64,000 bases of DNA from Bacteroidales bacterium (GCA_017506175.1 JAFVNW010000099.1:1-64000), one strand, 5' to 3'; counted from the stretch's first letter, positions 1-10,213 are shown. Notes: generated from the letters alone by a model not told the origin. A program made the numbers and translations.

Positions 1-28
1 GAGCTCCGCTATGCTTCAGACTGTGCTG

Positions 29-36
29 CAAATGTA
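29..36 (-). promoter_or_regulatory. -7-like promoter box pointing out of the window
   Basis: On the minus strand this reads TACATTTG followed by C, a match to the Bacteroidota TAnnTTTG -7 element. Transcription would leave the window to the left, so the gene it would serve is not visible. No -33 partner was identified. Confidence 0.3.
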
Positions 37-115
37 CGACACTTCCGACAATGTTCGACGATAACTCCCCAAAATCGAGCCTGCAATTTGACTATTAGAA
101 CAAATGTTGATTTTT

Positions 116-325
116 TTAGCCTGCAAAATGAACATTACGTCCCAAATAACTACCTACTGTAGAAATCAAATCGCCACTTTCTTGGCTATCCGCCGCAGCT
201 TCGGCATAAACGTTGTCGATGGCATCCAGATGCGCCTGTTTTTTCGGACAAGTAACCAGCAGAACAACCGCTACAATCGCAATGATAACCAATGCGACAA
301 TACCTTTACTTTTACCTTTTTTCAT
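116..325 (-). CDS. small single-pass membrane protein, DUF4359-like N-terminus
   Basis: A 69-residue protein. The ATG at 325 is chosen over the longer frame from 409 because the upstream part runs back through the hairpin at 381-406 and looks non-coding. It starts with a short Lys-rich segment, then one hydrophobic helix (about residues 9-25), then TCPKKQAHLDAI and a short polar tail. This layout, with the CP-KQAH-DAI motif after the helix, recalls the N-terminal half of DUF4359 proteins. From memory, those proteins continue with a further beta-rich part that is missing here, so this may be a shortened member. The family link is a recollection and was not searched. No function can be given. 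It lies downstream of pepD on the same strand, separated by a terminator-like hairpin. Confidence 0.55.
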   Translation of the reverse strand: MKKGKSKGIVALVIIAIVAVVLLVTCPKKQAHLDAIDNVYAEAAADSQESGDLISTVGSYLGRNVHFAG

Positions 326-380
326 AAATGATTCAAAATTAATATTAGCAATATGGTTCGGAGCGTGCCCCGTTCTAATG

Positions 381-406
381 AAAAGGCGGTGTCGCCACCG
401 CCTTTT
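381..406 (-). terminator. intrinsic terminator after pepD
   Basis: An 11-bp perfect stem (AAAAGGCGGTG and its complement) with a 4-nt loop, just past the pepD stop at 421. The A/T-rich arm ends give a short U run on the minus-strand transcript. Confidence 0.65.
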
Positions 407-420
407 CAATGTCGTTTCAA

Positions 421-1881
421 TTATTTGGTCGGAATATTCTTCAATAATTCAACGAGGAAATCCCAGAATTTACCGACGCTTTCGATGTTGACTCTTTCGT
501 CAGGTGAATGCGGATGCATGATGGTAGGTCCGAAGGAAACCATATCCCAGTTCGGGTAGTTGACGCTGAAGAGCGCGCATTCCAAACCAGCGTGGATGGC
601 CATCACTTTGGGTTCGGTTTTGAATTTGGCCTTATAGGTTTTCTTGGCTGTCAGCAGGATGGGAGATTCCATATTCGGTTTCCAGCCCGGATAGGCGCCG
701 GAGAGTTCGGTTTCAGCACCGCCCAGACGAGCGATAGCGGAAATTTTACTACCGACTGCCTCCTTGGCAGAATCGACGGAACTACGCATCAGAGAGGAAA
801 TCTCCACGTGACCTTTCTCAACTTTTACGATAGCCAGGTTGTTGGAAGTTTCAACCAGCCCAGGAACAGAATCGCTCATTCTCAGCACGCCGTGAGGCAA
901 GGCATAAATCATATCAAGGATGCGTTCCTGATAGCCCTTGCCCATCACTTTGGCGGGAGTTTCTACTGCCTTAGCCTTGATGGTCATCGTAGCTTCGGTA
1001 TTGGCAAACTCGCTCTTGACCTCTTTGGCAACTGCGTTGACCAGTTTGGTGAACGCCTTTTCGTTTTCTTCGGGAACGGCAATCACGGCAACGGCTTCAC
1101 GCGGGATGGCATTGCGGAGGTTTCCCCCGTGGAATGTGAACAGACGGATGCCGCATTTTTCAGTAGCACGGCTCAAGATTCTGGTCATCAGCTTGTTGGC
1201 GTTTGCGCGACCGAGGTTGATGTCCATACCAGAGTGGCCGCCGTTCAGGCCTGTGATGGCAATTTGATAGCCTTTCATATTGGCGGGAGTGGCTTCGCTC
1301 TTGTAGTTCATGGTAACGATGCCGTCCAAACCACCGGCGCAACCCACGTAGAGTTCACCTTCCGTTTCGGAGTCGAGATTGATAAGGATCTGGCCTTTGA
1401 GCTCGCCCTTCTTCAGACCGAAGGCACCAGTCATTCCGGTTTCCTCATCGATAGTGAGAAGCACTTCGAGTGGACCGTGAGCGATGGTCTTGGAAGCGAG
1501 AATGGCCAAAGCCGCCGCGCCACCGATGCCGTCGTCAGCGCCAAGGGTGGTACCGTTTGCACGCACCCAACCATCCTCACCAATCATCGGTTCGATAGGA
1601 TCTTTGGTAAAATCATGTTTCTTGTTACTATTGGCTTGCGGAACCATGTCCACATGAGCTTGCAAAATGACAGGCACGCGATTTTCCATGCCCTTGGTGG
1701 CGGGTTTACGGAAAATCAGGTTGCCGACTTCATCTTGCGTACAGTCAATATTGTTTTCTTTTGCCCATTTCATCATCCAAGCCGTCAGCATGGCTTCGTG
1801 TTTGGAGGGATGTGGAACGGAACAGATGCTTGCAAAGTTATCCCACAGTTCTGAGGGATATAATTTTGATAAACTACTCAT
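421..1881 (-). CDS. pepD: aminoacyl-histidine dipeptidase (PepD, M20 family)
   Basis: Cytosolic metallo-dipeptidase that hydrolyses Xaa-His and other dipeptides. The 486 residues match the usual length of PepD. Metal-site motifs are in order: QAHVDMV (His76, Asp78), GADDGIG (Asp116/Asp117 region) and DEETGM (Glu146/Glu147, catalytic base and metal ligand). The lid (dimerisation) domain is inserted in the middle, with a GGHSGMDI motif typical of the M20C group. It has no signal peptide. A -7 box lies at 1919-1926 and a terminator at 381-406, so it is probably a single-gene unit. It is divergent from the flavodoxin gene. Assignment by family motifs is strong. Confidence 0.93.
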   Translation of the reverse strand: MSSLSKLYPSELWDNFASICSVPHPSKHEAMLTAWMMKWAKENNIDCTQDEVGNLIFRKPATKGMENRVPVILQAHVDMVPQANSNKKHDFTKDPIEPMIGEDGWVRANGTTLGADDGIGGAAALAILASKTIAHGPLEVLLTIDEETGMTGAFGLKKGELKGQILINLDSETEGELYVGCAGGLDGIVTMNYKSEATPANMKGYQIAITGLNGGHSGMDINLGRANANKLMTRILSRATEKCGIRLFTFHGGNLRNAIPREAVAVIAVPEENEKAFTKLVNAVAKEVKSEFANTEATMTIKAKAVETPAKVMGKGYQERILDMIYALPHGVLRMSDSVPGLVETSNNLAIVKVEKGHVEISSLMRSSVDSAKEAVGSKISAIARLGGAETELSGAYPGWKPNMESPILLTAKKTYKAKFKTEPKVMAIHAGLECALFSVNYPNWDMVSFGPTIMHPHSPDERVNIESVGKFWDFLVELLKNIPTK

Positions 1882-1918
1882 ATCTTATAAATTTAAGGTT
1901 GATAAATTTTTCAAGGCG

Positions 1919-1926
1919 CAAATTTA
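1919..1926 (-). promoter_or_regulatory. -7 box for pepD
   Basis: Minus-strand TAAATTTG then C, 38 nt upstream of the pepD ATG. It fits the Bacteroidota consensus TAnnTTTG; no clear TTTG at the -33 position. Confidence 0.45.
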
Positions 1927-2043
1927 CAAAAAAAACGGATAGTCATCTTCATTTTCATACTAAATAGTTAATATGTTGCGTTTCATTATGCAGTCGCAGC
2001 AGAGATACAATCCAATCGTTCTCATGCATAAAAAAATCACATC

Positions 2044-2628
2044 ATGTATATTATCAAACATCTTCTCATTATCCTTCTCGTGGCAACTGCTCCCGCCCTC
2101 TCGTACGGGCAGGATGCGGATACGATCAATCATTCAAGACCAAACAATATGAGCAAAAAAACTTTAGTCGCTTACTTTTCCTGTACGGGCAACACGCGCC
2201 ATTTGGCTAAGAAGATAGCGGAAATCACCAACGGGGATTTGTTTGAAATCAAACCCGCTGTTCCTTATACAGAGGAAGATTTGGACTGGCGCAATTCCAA
2301 AAGCCGCAGCTCGGTGGAGATGAGCGACAAGTCGTCACGGCCCGCTATCGCCGAAAAAGTGGAGAACATGGACCAATACGATGTGATCTATGTCGGTTTC
2401 CCGATTTGGTGGTACATCGCCCCTACCATCATCAACACATTTTTGGAGAGTTACGACTTCTCTGGCAAGACGGTCATTCCGTTCTGCACCTCAGGCGGCA
2501 GCAATGTTGGCGACACCGAGCGCTACCTGCACCCCTCCTGCTCCGCCGCCACCATTTGGAAGCCCGCCAAGCGTTTCCAGACGAGCGTTTCCAAAGATGT
2601 GCTGACAAAGTGGATTGAGAACAATTAG
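2044..2628 (+). CDS. flavodoxin-like protein, possibly exported
   Basis: FMN-binding flavodoxin fold. From the ATG at 2149 the protein begins MSKKTLVAYFSCTGNTR, a canonical phosphate-binding loop (S-C-T-G-N-T) directly after the first beta strand. Further on are YVGFPIWWYIAP (aromatic residues stacking on flavin) and FCTSGGSNVGDT, both typical of this family. The full frame from 2044 adds 35 residues that look like a signal peptide (hydrophobic stretch ending ALSYGQ), so the product may be periplasmic. Alternatively translation starts at 2149 and the protein stays cytosolic. It may act as an electron carrier or NAD(P)H-linked reductase; substrate unknown. Single gene between pepD and murD. 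Confidence 0.8.
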   Translation: MYIIKHLLIILLVATAPALSYGQDADTINHSRPNNMSKKTLVAYFSCTGNTRHLAKKIAEITNGDLFEIKPAVPYTEEDLDWRNSKSRSSVEMSDKSSRPAIAEKVENMDQYDVIYVGFPIWWYIAPTIINTFLESYDFSGKTVIPFCTSGGSNVGDTERYLHPSCSAATIWKPAKRFQTSVSKDVLTKWIENN

Positions 2629-2668
2629 CCATCAGCGCAGAGCTCATACTTCATAACTGATTTTGTGG

Positions 2669-2676
2669 TATATTTG
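2669..2676 (+). promoter_or_regulatory. -7 box for murD
   Basis: TATATTTG followed by C, 33 nt before the murD ATG; matches TAnnTTTG. Confidence 0.5.
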
Positions 2677-2708
2677 CAGCCTCAAACAAATGACCAACCT
2701 GTTTTCTC

Positions 2709-4097
2709 ATGAGCGTCAGCAAAATTTTAGATTTTCTCAATGGTAAAAAAATCGTCATCGTCGGCTTCGGCCGCGAAGGCGTCTCCTCCTACAAATTCCT
2801 TCGCAAATATTTCCCGCAGATGCCCCTCGTAGTGGCCGACAAAAGTCCGGAAATCAATACCGACGGGCTTGCGAGAGACGCCCTCCTCACCATCATCGCA
2901 GGCGAGGAGTACAACCAACATCTCAATGATTTCGACCTGATTTTCAAATCGCCGGGAGTCAATTTGAACACCATCAACTACTTTATTCCGAGAGAAAAAT
3001 TCACCTCGCAGGCCGAACTTTTCCTGATGGCTTTCGGCAGGCAGATTATCGGAGTAACCGGCACCAAAGGCAAAAGCACCACCGCCTCCTTGATTTACCA
3101 CATCTTATCCAACACACTGGGCAACACCATCTTGGTGGGCAACATCGGCATTCCTTTCTTCGATTTGATTGACGAAATCAACGATGAGACCACCATCGTG
3201 GCCGAACTCTCCGCTCACCAGCTGGAATTCACCGACTTCTCTCCGCACGTGGCCATCATGCTCAACCTTTTCCAAGAGCACCTCGACCATTTCAACACAT
3301 TTAACAATTACCAATTAGCAAAACTCAACATCACGGAGCACCAAAGTGAAAACGACATCTTCATATACAACTTCGACGACCGCTACATCCCCGGACTGAT
3401 TGAAAGCCACAAACTGGTGCGCCGTTTCGTTCCATTCAGTACGCAGACAACAGTGAAAAACGGCGCTTTCTGCACCAAAACCGACATCGTTTTGGTGAAA
3501 GACAGCGTCCCCTACTGTCAAATTCCCATCGCCGACCGGCAGAACATCCCCGGCCTGCACAACAATAACAACATTATGGCCGCTGTGCTCGCCTGCAAGA
3601 CGAAAAACGTTGGGAACGAGGACATTATAAAACACCTCAAAACGTTCAAAGGGTTGGAACACCGCATTGAACTCGTCGGTACTTTCAACGGCATCACTTT
3701 CTATAATGACAGCATATCCACTATTCCGGAAGCGACCGTAGCGGCTCTCAAAACAGTGAAACGCGTTGACACACTGATCATTGGCGGCTTCGACCGCGGC
3801 ATCGACTATCAACTTCTCATCGATTATCTGAAAGAGAATCCCGTGCGCAACATCGTTTTCGTTGGAAAGGTGGGGGAACGCGTGCTGAAAATCTGGCAGG
3901 AGGAGAACCTTCCGTTGCCGGAGAACTACATTGTGGAAAACGACTATGCCCAAATCGTGGATTTCGCCTTCGAAAAAACGAAAAAAGGCAGCAGCTGCCT
4001 CCTCTCCCCCGCTGCCGCCAGCTACGACCAATTCAAAGATTTCACCGTGCGAGGCACAACCTACAAGAATTTGATCAAGGAGAGAGGGAATAAATAA
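2709..4097 (+). CDS. murD: UDP-N-acetylmuramoyl-L-alanine:D-glutamate ligase (MurD)
   Basis: ATP-dependent cytosolic ligase that adds D-glutamate to UDP-MurNAc-L-Ala in peptidoglycan precursor synthesis. It has 462 residues, close to the normal size. A glycine-rich N-terminal Rossmann segment (GFGREG, residues 19-24) binds the UDP part. The ATP P-loop GTKGKST is at 118-124, a central domain carries the ELSAHQLE motif, and the C-terminal ligase domain has the ending SPAAASYDQF and RG typical of MurD. It stands alone, not in a dcw-type division cluster, and is followed after 85 bp by polA on the same strand. Confidence 0.92.
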   Translation: MSVSKILDFLNGKKIVIVGFGREGVSSYKFLRKYFPQMPLVVADKSPEINTDGLARDALLTIIAGEEYNQHLNDFDLIFKSPGVNLNTINYFIPREKFTSQAELFLMAFGRQIIGVTGTKGKSTTASLIYHILSNTLGNTILVGNIGIPFFDLIDEINDETTIVAELSAHQLEFTDFSPHVAIMLNLFQEHLDHFNTFNNYQLAKLNITEHQSENDIFIYNFDDRYIPGLIESHKLVRRFVPFSTQTTVKNGAFCTKTDIVLVKDSVPYCQIPIADRQNIPGLHNNNNIMAAVLACKTKNVGNEDIIKHLKTFKGLEHRIELVGTFNGITFYNDSISTIPEATVAALKTVKRVDTLIIGGFDRGIDYQLLIDYLKENPVRNIVFVGKVGERVLKIWQEENLPLPENYIVENDYAQIVDFAFEKTKKGSSCLLSPAAASYDQFKDFTVRGTTYKNLIKERGNK

Positions 4098-4182
4098 GGT
4101 GGACCGATTGCGCAAGGCGTGAAATGAGATATAATCCAATTCACAAGCCCCAATCACAATTCACGACCAATACTTCAAGATT

Positions 4183-6915
4183 ATGACAAAAAAACTATTC
4201 CTTCTGGATTCCATGGCCTTGATTTTCAGGGCCTATTATGCAATGATTCGCAGTCCACGGATGACGAGCACGGGGCTGAACACCTCCGCCATCTTCGGTT
4301 TCACCAATACGCTTTACGAGGTACTGAAAAACGAGAAGCCGACGCACATAGCCGCCGCCATTGACACGGGCGCGCCCACCATCCGCCACGCCGACTTCGA
4401 CAGTTACAAGGCCAACCGCGAAGCCACCCCCGACGACATCCTCGCTTCCATCCCCTACATCAAGCGCATCCTCGCCGCTTTCGGGATCCCGATGCTGGCA
4501 CTGGACGGCTATGAAGCCGACGACATCGTGGGAACCATAGCCAAGCACGCGGAACTTGATGGTTTTCAAGTTTATATGATGACTTCCGACAAAGATTACG
4601 GGCAATTGGTGTCGGACAATATTTTCATGTATAAGCCAGGCAAATTCGGACAGAAGGCGGAAGTAATTGGCATCAATGAGATTTGCGAGAAATACGGACT
4701 CAAAGATCCAGAGCAACTCATTGATATACTGGGACTTTGGGGCGACAGTGCCGACAACATTCCCGGTGTGCCCAACATCGGAGAGGTGAAGGCCAAAAAG
4801 TTGATCGGAGAGTTCGGCAGCATTGAAAACATCTACGCTCACATCAACGAGGTGAGCAACGACAAGATGCGGCAGACGCTCATCGACAACGAGGAGCAGG
4901 CCCGACTGTCGAAGAACCTCGCCACCATCATCTTGGACGTGCCGATTGAGTACAATTGGGACGAGATGAAGTATGGCAACGTGAATGTATCCGAGTTGCA
5001 AAAAATATTCAACGAACTGGAATTCAGGGCTTTGGGTTCCCGCATTTTGGGGGATGCCGAAGTGATGGGAACTGCAAGCGCACCTAAGCCGACCCTCGCA
5101 CCGCAACCGACGGCCACGGGCGAACCCGACCTCTTCTCCCCTATCGTCGAGTCCGAGCCGATAGAAGAGGAAACTCCTGTTTTTCAAGATTTTAAGAGCA
5201 AATCGCATCATTTTGAAGCCACCAACGAATTTCCCCTTCCCGCCACTTGCGAACTCGCTTTCGATTGGATTTTGAACGACGGGAAAATCGCGGGCTTTTG
5301 CTTTTCAGAAAACGCCAAAGACGCAGTCATCTACTATCATCTAATTGAAAATGAGCATCTTTATTATAAAAAACTGCTGCAAAAAATCTTCGAGAACGAA
5401 AGATCCATCATCTCCTACAACTGCAAGCAGACACACAAGTTCGTGCAGCTGCTGAAGATAGATTTGAAAGCGAAATTCTTTGATTTACAAATTGCCCACT
5501 ACCTGATTCAGCCGGAAATCTCGCACCAACTGAACGCGCTTTCCGAAAACCTCCTCAATTACAAGATGCTGGAGTTTGACAAAAAACAGAAACCGAGCAT
5601 TCAGGAGTTGATTAACCAAAGTTGCGAGCGAATTGAGATTTTCCAACAACTCTATCCAATTTTTCACAAAGAGCTGATAGACAATAATTTGACAAATCTT
5701 TTTGAAGAAATTGAGATGCCATTGACCGCTGTTTTGGCGAAGATGGAAAACAACGGCATCATTTTGAACAAAGATATTCTGGCGAAAAGTTCGGAGCAGC
5801 TCAACCAGGAGTTGCAGGAGCTGGAAAAAACGATTTACGATTTGGCGGGCGAGACCTTCAACATCGGCTCTCCGAAGCAGTTGGGTGAGATCCTATTTGC
5901 CAAACTGCAGATTATCGATTCGCCGAAAATGACCAAGACGAAGCAGTACCAGACAGGCGAAGAGGTACTGGTTAAGTTGGCGCACCGTCACCCGATTGTA
6001 CCGATGATTTTGGAGTGGCGCACCCTATCGAAGCTGAAATCCACCTATATTGACGCACTCCCGCAGCTGGTCAATCCCAAGACGGGGCGTATCCACACCA
6101 CTTTCAATCAGACAGTTACGTCAACTGGGCGGCTCAGTTCCACCAATCCTAACCTGCAGAACATCCCGATACGCACGCAACGCGGGAAAGATATCCGCAA
6201 GGCCTTCACGCCGGCAGAGGGGTGCGTGCTGATGTCGGCCGACTACTCGCAAATCGAGCTCCGCATCGTGGCTTCCGTCAGCGGCGACACCGACATGATC
6301 AACACCTTCAAAGAGAACAAGGACATTCACGCAATGACCGCTGCAAAAGTGTATAACGTTGACATTCATGATGTAACGCCCGATATGCGGCGCACGGCAA
6401 AGACCGTGAACTTCGGTATCCTGTACGGAATCTCCGCGTTCGGATTGGCAGACCGGCTGTACGTTTCGCAGAAAGAGGCGCGCGAACTCATCAACGAGTA
6501 CTACAACCATTTCCCGAAAATCATTCTGTATCTTACTGATACAATGGCCTTTGCACGCAAGAACGGCTATGTGGAAACCTTGCTGGGGCGCCGTCGATAC
6601 ATCCGCGACATCAACGCACACAACGCAATTCTTCGGAAAGCGGCGGAGCGCAACGCCATCAATGCGCCCATCCAAGGCACCGCTGCCGACCTCATCAAAA
6701 TTGCGATGATCCGCGTGGATGCCGAAATGACCAAACGCCGACTGAAAAGCATGATGATTCTGCAAATCCACGATGAATTAGTGTTCGAGGTGCCCAACGA
6801 GGAGCTGGAGGAGATGAAGCAATTAGTTCCTGAAATCATGAACTCCTCGATGGAGATGTCCGTTCCGCTCATGACGGAGGTGAACTGGGGCGAAAGCTGG
6901 TACGACGCGCACTAA
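4183..6915 (+). CDS. polA: DNA polymerase I, with a degenerate proofreading domain
   Basis: 910-residue family A polymerase for Okazaki-fragment processing and gap repair. The N-terminal 5'-3' exonuclease domain (about 1-300) starts LFLLDSMALIFRAYYA and has DGYEADD. The polymerase domain holds motif A DYSQIELR (from Asp687), motif B RRTAKTVNFGILYG (from Arg736) and motif C HDE (His863, Asp864). The middle 3'-5' exonuclease fold (about 345-520) is present but its catalytic motifs are changed. Exo I reads AFDWI with Asp361 kept and Ile363 where Glu is expected. Exo II has Asn413 then Thr417 in place of Asp. Exo III YxxxD appears as Gln479 and Arg483. Proofreading is therefore probably lost, as in Taq and Bst enzymes. 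Residues 303-330 are a low-complexity linker rich in Pro, Ala and Thr. Confidence 0.95.
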   Translation: MTKKLFLLDSMALIFRAYYAMIRSPRMTSTGLNTSAIFGFTNTLYEVLKNEKPTHIAAAIDTGAPTIRHADFDSYKANREATPDDILASIPYIKRILAAFGIPMLALDGYEADDIVGTIAKHAELDGFQVYMMTSDKDYGQLVSDNIFMYKPGKFGQKAEVIGINEICEKYGLKDPEQLIDILGLWGDSADNIPGVPNIGEVKAKKLIGEFGSIENIYAHINEVSNDKMRQTLIDNEEQARLSKNLATIILDVPIEYNWDEMKYGNVNVSELQKIFNELEFRALGSRILGDAEVMGTASAPKPTLAPQPTATGEPDLFSPIVESEPIEEETPVFQDFKSKSHHFEATNEFPLPATCELAFDWILNDGKIAGFCFSENAKDAVIYYHLIENEHLYYKKLLQKIFENERSIISYNCKQTHKFVQLLKIDLKAKFFDLQIAHYLIQPEISHQLNALSENLLNYKMLEFDKKQKPSIQELINQSCERIEIFQQLYPIFHKELIDNNLTNLFEEIEMPLTAVLAKMENNGIILNKDILAKSSEQLNQELQELEKTIYDLAGETFNIGSPKQLGEILFAKLQIIDSPKMTKTKQYQTGEEVLVKLAHRHPIVPMILEWRTLSKLKSTYIDALPQLVNPKTGRIHTTFNQTVTSTGRLSSTNPNLQNIPIRTQRGKDIRKAFTPAEGCVLMSADYSQIELRIVASVSGDTDMINTFKENKDIHAMTAAKVYNVDIHDVTPDMRRTAKTVNFGILYGISAFGLADRLYVSQKEARELINEYYNHFPKIILYLTDTMAFARKNGYVETLLGRRRYIRDINAHNAILRKAAERNAINAPIQGTAADLIKIAMIRVDAEMTKRRLKSMMILQIHDELVFEVPNEELEEMKQLVPEIMNSSMEMSVPLMTEVNWGESWYDAH

Positions 6916-6956
6916 AACAGCCAACCCACTAACACTCACTACAAATCCAGATGGTC

Positions 6957-8078
6957 TCAAGCCATTGCCATCAGTTCCATCGCAATCGCATCTGCAAACA
7001 AACGACCGGTGTAAGTCAAAGTTAAGATGTCATTTTGCAAAGTGTAATACGCACTATTAACAGTTTTTAACCCCGTTAACAAATGGTTTCTGTACTTTTC
7101 GCCGAAGGAATCGGCAACCTCCGAAAGGTTCACGCCCCACTTGGTGCGCAGTCGCAGCAGCACATACTCGTCGTACTGATTGACAAGTGAGAGATTTTCC
7201 GTCTCTTCGTCGGGCTGTCCCGCGTTGATTCCGGAAATATAGCGGCGCACATCCGCGACATTCCACTTGCGGGAGTTGCCGTTGAACGAGTGTGCTGCCG
7301 CTCCCAAGCCGAGGTAGGGCTTGCGGTTCCAATAGGCGGAGTTGTGACGGGATATGCAGCCGTTTTTGGCGAAGTTGGAAATCTCGTATTGCTCAAAACC
7401 AGCTTGGATGGTCATCTCCTCCAAGATGGCGTAATCGCGTTCGGTTTCAGCCTCATCCAACTGATACAGAACACCTTGCGCCTGCTTACGCGCCAAGGTG
7501 GTGTTTTCTTCCACCGTCAGCGAATAACACGACAAGTGACCGATAGGCAACGACAACGCCTGACACAAGTCCGCCCGCCACATCTCCGCCGTGCGAAAAG
7601 CGATGTCGTAAATCAAGTCCAGCGAGAGGTTGTCGAAGCCCGCCGCCGCCGCATTCTCCACCGCCACCACCGCCTGCGCCCCGCTGTGACAACGGCGCAA
7701 CAACTTCAGAATCTCATCATTAAACGACTGCACCCCAATACTCAGCCTATTGATTCCCAACGATTTCAAATCAGAGAGATATGCCTTCGTCAATTGCTCT
7801 GGATTGCACTCCATCGTAAATTCATATCCCTCATTCAAAGGGTATGATATCTGCAAGTGATTGATGATTTTTTCCAGTTCGGAAATCGTGCAAAGCGAAG
7901 GTGTCCCGCCACCGAAATAGAGTGTATCTATTTGATTATTAGGCAAATAATACTTTTTCATATCCATCTCTTTGCACAATGCATCCCAATACGCCTCCTT
8001 CAATTGCAAAGAAGCAATTGAATAAAAATTGCAGTAGATGCATTTTTGCTTGCAGAATGGGAAATGGATGTAAAGCAT
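6957..8078 (-). CDS. hemW: radical SAM heme chaperone HemW-like protein
   Basis: 373 residues. The radical SAM cluster motif CxxxCxxC is at Cys9, Cys13 and Cys16 (FCKQKCIYC), directly after the HemN/HemW-type start LYIHFPF. The segment YFGGGTPS follows, then a TIM-barrel core with ECNPEQL and GVQSFND. The C-terminal HemN domain contains the NSAYWNRKPYLGLGAAAHSF stretch. HemW proteins bind heme and insert it into respiratory enzymes; many genomes mislabel them as coproporphyrinogen III oxidase HemN. The short N-terminus before the cysteines favours HemW. It converges with polA and lies just downstream of metG on the same strand. Confidence 0.88.
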   Translation of the reverse strand: MLYIHFPFCKQKCIYCNFYSIASLQLKEAYWDALCKEMDMKKYYLPNNQIDTLYFGGGTPSLCTISELEKIINHLQISYPLNEGYEFTMECNPEQLTKAYLSDLKSLGINRLSIGVQSFNDEILKLLRRCHSGAQAVVAVENAAAAGFDNLSLDLIYDIAFRTAEMWRADLCQALSLPIGHLSCYSLTVEENTTLARKQAQGVLYQLDEAETERDYAILEEMTIQAGFEQYEISNFAKNGCISRHNSAYWNRKPYLGLGAAAHSFNGNSRKWNVADVRRYISGINAGQPDEETENLSLVNQYDEYVLLRLRTKWGVNLSEVADSFGEKYRNHLLTGLKTVNSAYYTLQNDILTLTYTGRLFADAIAMELMAMA

Positions 8079-8122
8079 TTCAAGTTAAGGTATGAGGTAT
8101 GGCGTATAATAACACCTCCTAT

Positions 8123-10171
8123 CTACTTCACCGTGCTTCCGTCCTTTACCGGCTTGGCGGGCTGCATCAGACTCAGGGCGCCGTTGGCATCCTCCGCCAT
8201 CAGAATCATACCGTGCGAAGGAACACCTTTGATCTCCTTGGCAGCGAGGTTAATCAGCATCAAGACCTGCTGGCCAATCAAATCCTTAGGTTCGTAGTAT
8301 TCGGCGATGCCGGAAATCACTTCGCGGGTATCAACACCGGTGCTGACCTGCAGTTTTAACAATTTTTTGGTCTTTGCCACCTTTTCCGCTTTCAAAACGG
8401 TCACTACACGCAAATCCATATTCTGGAAATCGTCGAAAGCGACATCCGGCTTGGCGGGTGTGGCGGGTTGAGCAGCCAAAAGACGAGCTTGTTTCTTGTC
8501 CTCCAATTTCTTAACCTGTGCTGCAACGACCTCATCATCAATCTTTTCAAACAGCAGTTCGGCGGGATTGAGCTGGTCACCGGCTTTCAGCAAGTCGGTG
8601 CGACCGCCATCTTCCCATCTCTTCGTGTTCAGATTGAGCATTCGCTGTAACTTCACGGCGGTAAAAGGCAAGAACGGCTCGCAAAGTACTGAAAGACAAG
8701 CACAAATTTGCAAAGAAATGTGCAAAATCGTCTTTACTCTTTCGGGGTCCTCCTTCTGCTTTTTCCACGGCTCAGTCTCGGTCAGATACTTGTTGCCCAA
8801 ACGGGCGAGATTCATCAATTCAGCTTGGGCTTCGCGGAAGCGGAATTTCTCAATAGAATCACCGATGGTTTTCGGGAATTCAGCAATTTTGGCCATTGCA
8901 TCCTTTTCCAAATCAGTCAATTCGCCCAAAGCAGGGACGACACCGCCGTAATACTTGTGCGTCAGCACCACCGTGCGGTTCACGAGGTTGCCAAAGATGG
9001 CGAGCAGTTCGTTGTTGTTTTTCGCCTGAAAATCGCTCCACGTAAAGTCGGAGTCCTTGGTCTCAGGGGCAATGGAGGTCAGCGTGTAGCGAAGCGTATC
9101 CTGTTTATCTTTGAAATCCACCAGATACTCGTTCAGCCATACGGCCCAGTCACGGGAGGTGGAGATTTTGTCACCTTCGAGGTTGAGGAACTCGTTGGCG
9201 GGCACGTTTTCGGGAAGAATGTAGGAGCCTTCGGCCTTCAACATCACGGGGAAGATAATACAGTGGAAGACGATATTGTCTTTCCCGATGAAGTGAACCA
9301 ACTGCGTATCATCCTGTTTCCACCATTTTTCCCAATTGTCGTGATGTTCAGCGGCCCATTCCTTAGTGGCGGAGATGTAGCCGATGGGGGCGTCGAACCA
9401 AACGTAGAGCACTTTGCCGGCGGCCTCTTCCAAGGGCACTTTCACGCCCCAGTTGAGGTCACGGGTGACGGCGCGCGGCTGCAAACCCGCCTCAATCCAC
9501 GACTTGCACTGTCCGTAAACGTTCACTTTCCAATCGTCCTTGTGCCCTTCGAGAATCCACTGTTTCAGCCACGGCTCGTACTCGTTGAGGGGCAGGAACC
9601 AGTGTTTGGTCTCGCGAAGTACGGGCGGGTTGCCGCTCAAGGTGGATTTCGGGTTGATGAGGTCGGTGGCATTCAAGGTAGAGCCACATGCCTCACATTG
9701 GTCGCCGTAAGCCTTTTCGTTGTGGCACACGGGGCACTCACCGGTGATGTAGCGGTCGGCGAGGAACTGTTGCGCCTCTTCATCGTAGTACTGCATCGAC
9801 GTCTTCTCAACCAGTTTACCCTCGTCGTAGAGTTTTTTGAAGAAAGCGGCAGCTGTCTCATGGTGCGTCGGATTGGAAGTGCGGGAGTAGATGTCGAAGG
9901 AGATGCCCAACTCCTTGAACGACTCCTTGATAATGTTGTGGTATCTATCCACGATATCCTGCGGGGTCACACCCTCCTTGCGCGCCTTGATGGTGATGGG
10001 CACACCGTGCTCGTCGGAACCGCCGATGAACAGAACCTCATTTCCGTTGTTGCGGAGATAGCGGGCGTAGATGTCGGCAGGAATATAGACGCCAGCGAGA
10101 TGCCCGATGTGGACAGGACCATTGGCATAGGGCAGCGCGGAGGTAATCGTATAGCGGGAAACTTTCTTCAT
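8123..10171 (-). CDS. metG: methionyl-tRNA synthetase with C-terminal tRNA-binding domain
   Basis: 682-residue class I synthetase that charges tRNA-Met. The ATG at 10171 is chosen because family homology begins right there ([24 protein letters not shown] at 21-24); the frame can extend to 10225 but that part crosses the -7 box at 10214-10221. Visible motifs are a zinc knuckle with two Cys pairs ([17 protein letters not shown]), the KMSKS equivalent KISTS after EGD, and an anticodon-binding helical domain. A C-terminal EMAP-II/Trbp111-like OB-fold (about 575-682) contains DLRVVTVL and ends near HGMILMA, and serves dimerisation and tRNA binding. Confidence 0.95.
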   Translation of the reverse strand: MKKVSRYTITSALPYANGPVHIGHLAGVYIPADIYARYLRNNGNEVLFIGGSDEHGVPITIKARKEGVTPQDIVDRYHNIIKESFKELGISFDIYSRTSNPTHHETAAAFFKKLYDEGKLVEKTSMQYYDEEAQQFLADRYITGECPVCHNEKAYGDQCEACGSTLNATDLINPKSTLSGNPPVLRETKHWFLPLNEYEPWLKQWILEGHKDDWKVNVYGQCKSWIEAGLQPRAVTRDLNWGVKVPLEEAAGKVLYVWFDAPIGYISATKEWAAEHHDNWEKWWKQDDTQLVHFIGKDNIVFHCIIFPVMLKAEGSYILPENVPANEFLNLEGDKISTSRDWAVWLNEYLVDFKDKQDTLRYTLTSIAPETKDSDFTWSDFQAKNNNELLAIFGNLVNRTVVLTHKYYGGVVPALGELTDLEKDAMAKIAEFPKTIGDSIEKFRFREAQAELMNLARLGNKYLTETEPWKKQKEDPERVKTILHISLQICACLSVLCEPFLPFTAVKLQRMLNLNTKRWEDGGRTDLLKAGDQLNPAELLFEKIDDEVVAAQVKKLEDKKQARLLAAQPATPAKPDVAFDDFQNMDLRVVTVLKAEKVAKTKKLLKLQVSTGVDTREVISGIAEYYEPKDLIGQQVLMLINLAAKEIKGVPSHGMILMAEDANGALSLMQPAKPVKDGSTVK

Positions 10172-10213
10172 TGTATTGATTATTAACGGATTATAAAATT
10201 CAATTTTGAAAGG

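Noticed and set aside
508..1854. Long plus-strand frame of 448 codons
   Set aside because: It is the antisense of pepD, whose protein has complete catalytic motifs; the antisense product shows no recognisable domain.
8708..10186. Plus-strand frame of 492 codons
   Set aside because: Antisense of metG; the hydrophobic, Val/Gly-rich translation is the usual shadow of a GC-biased gene.
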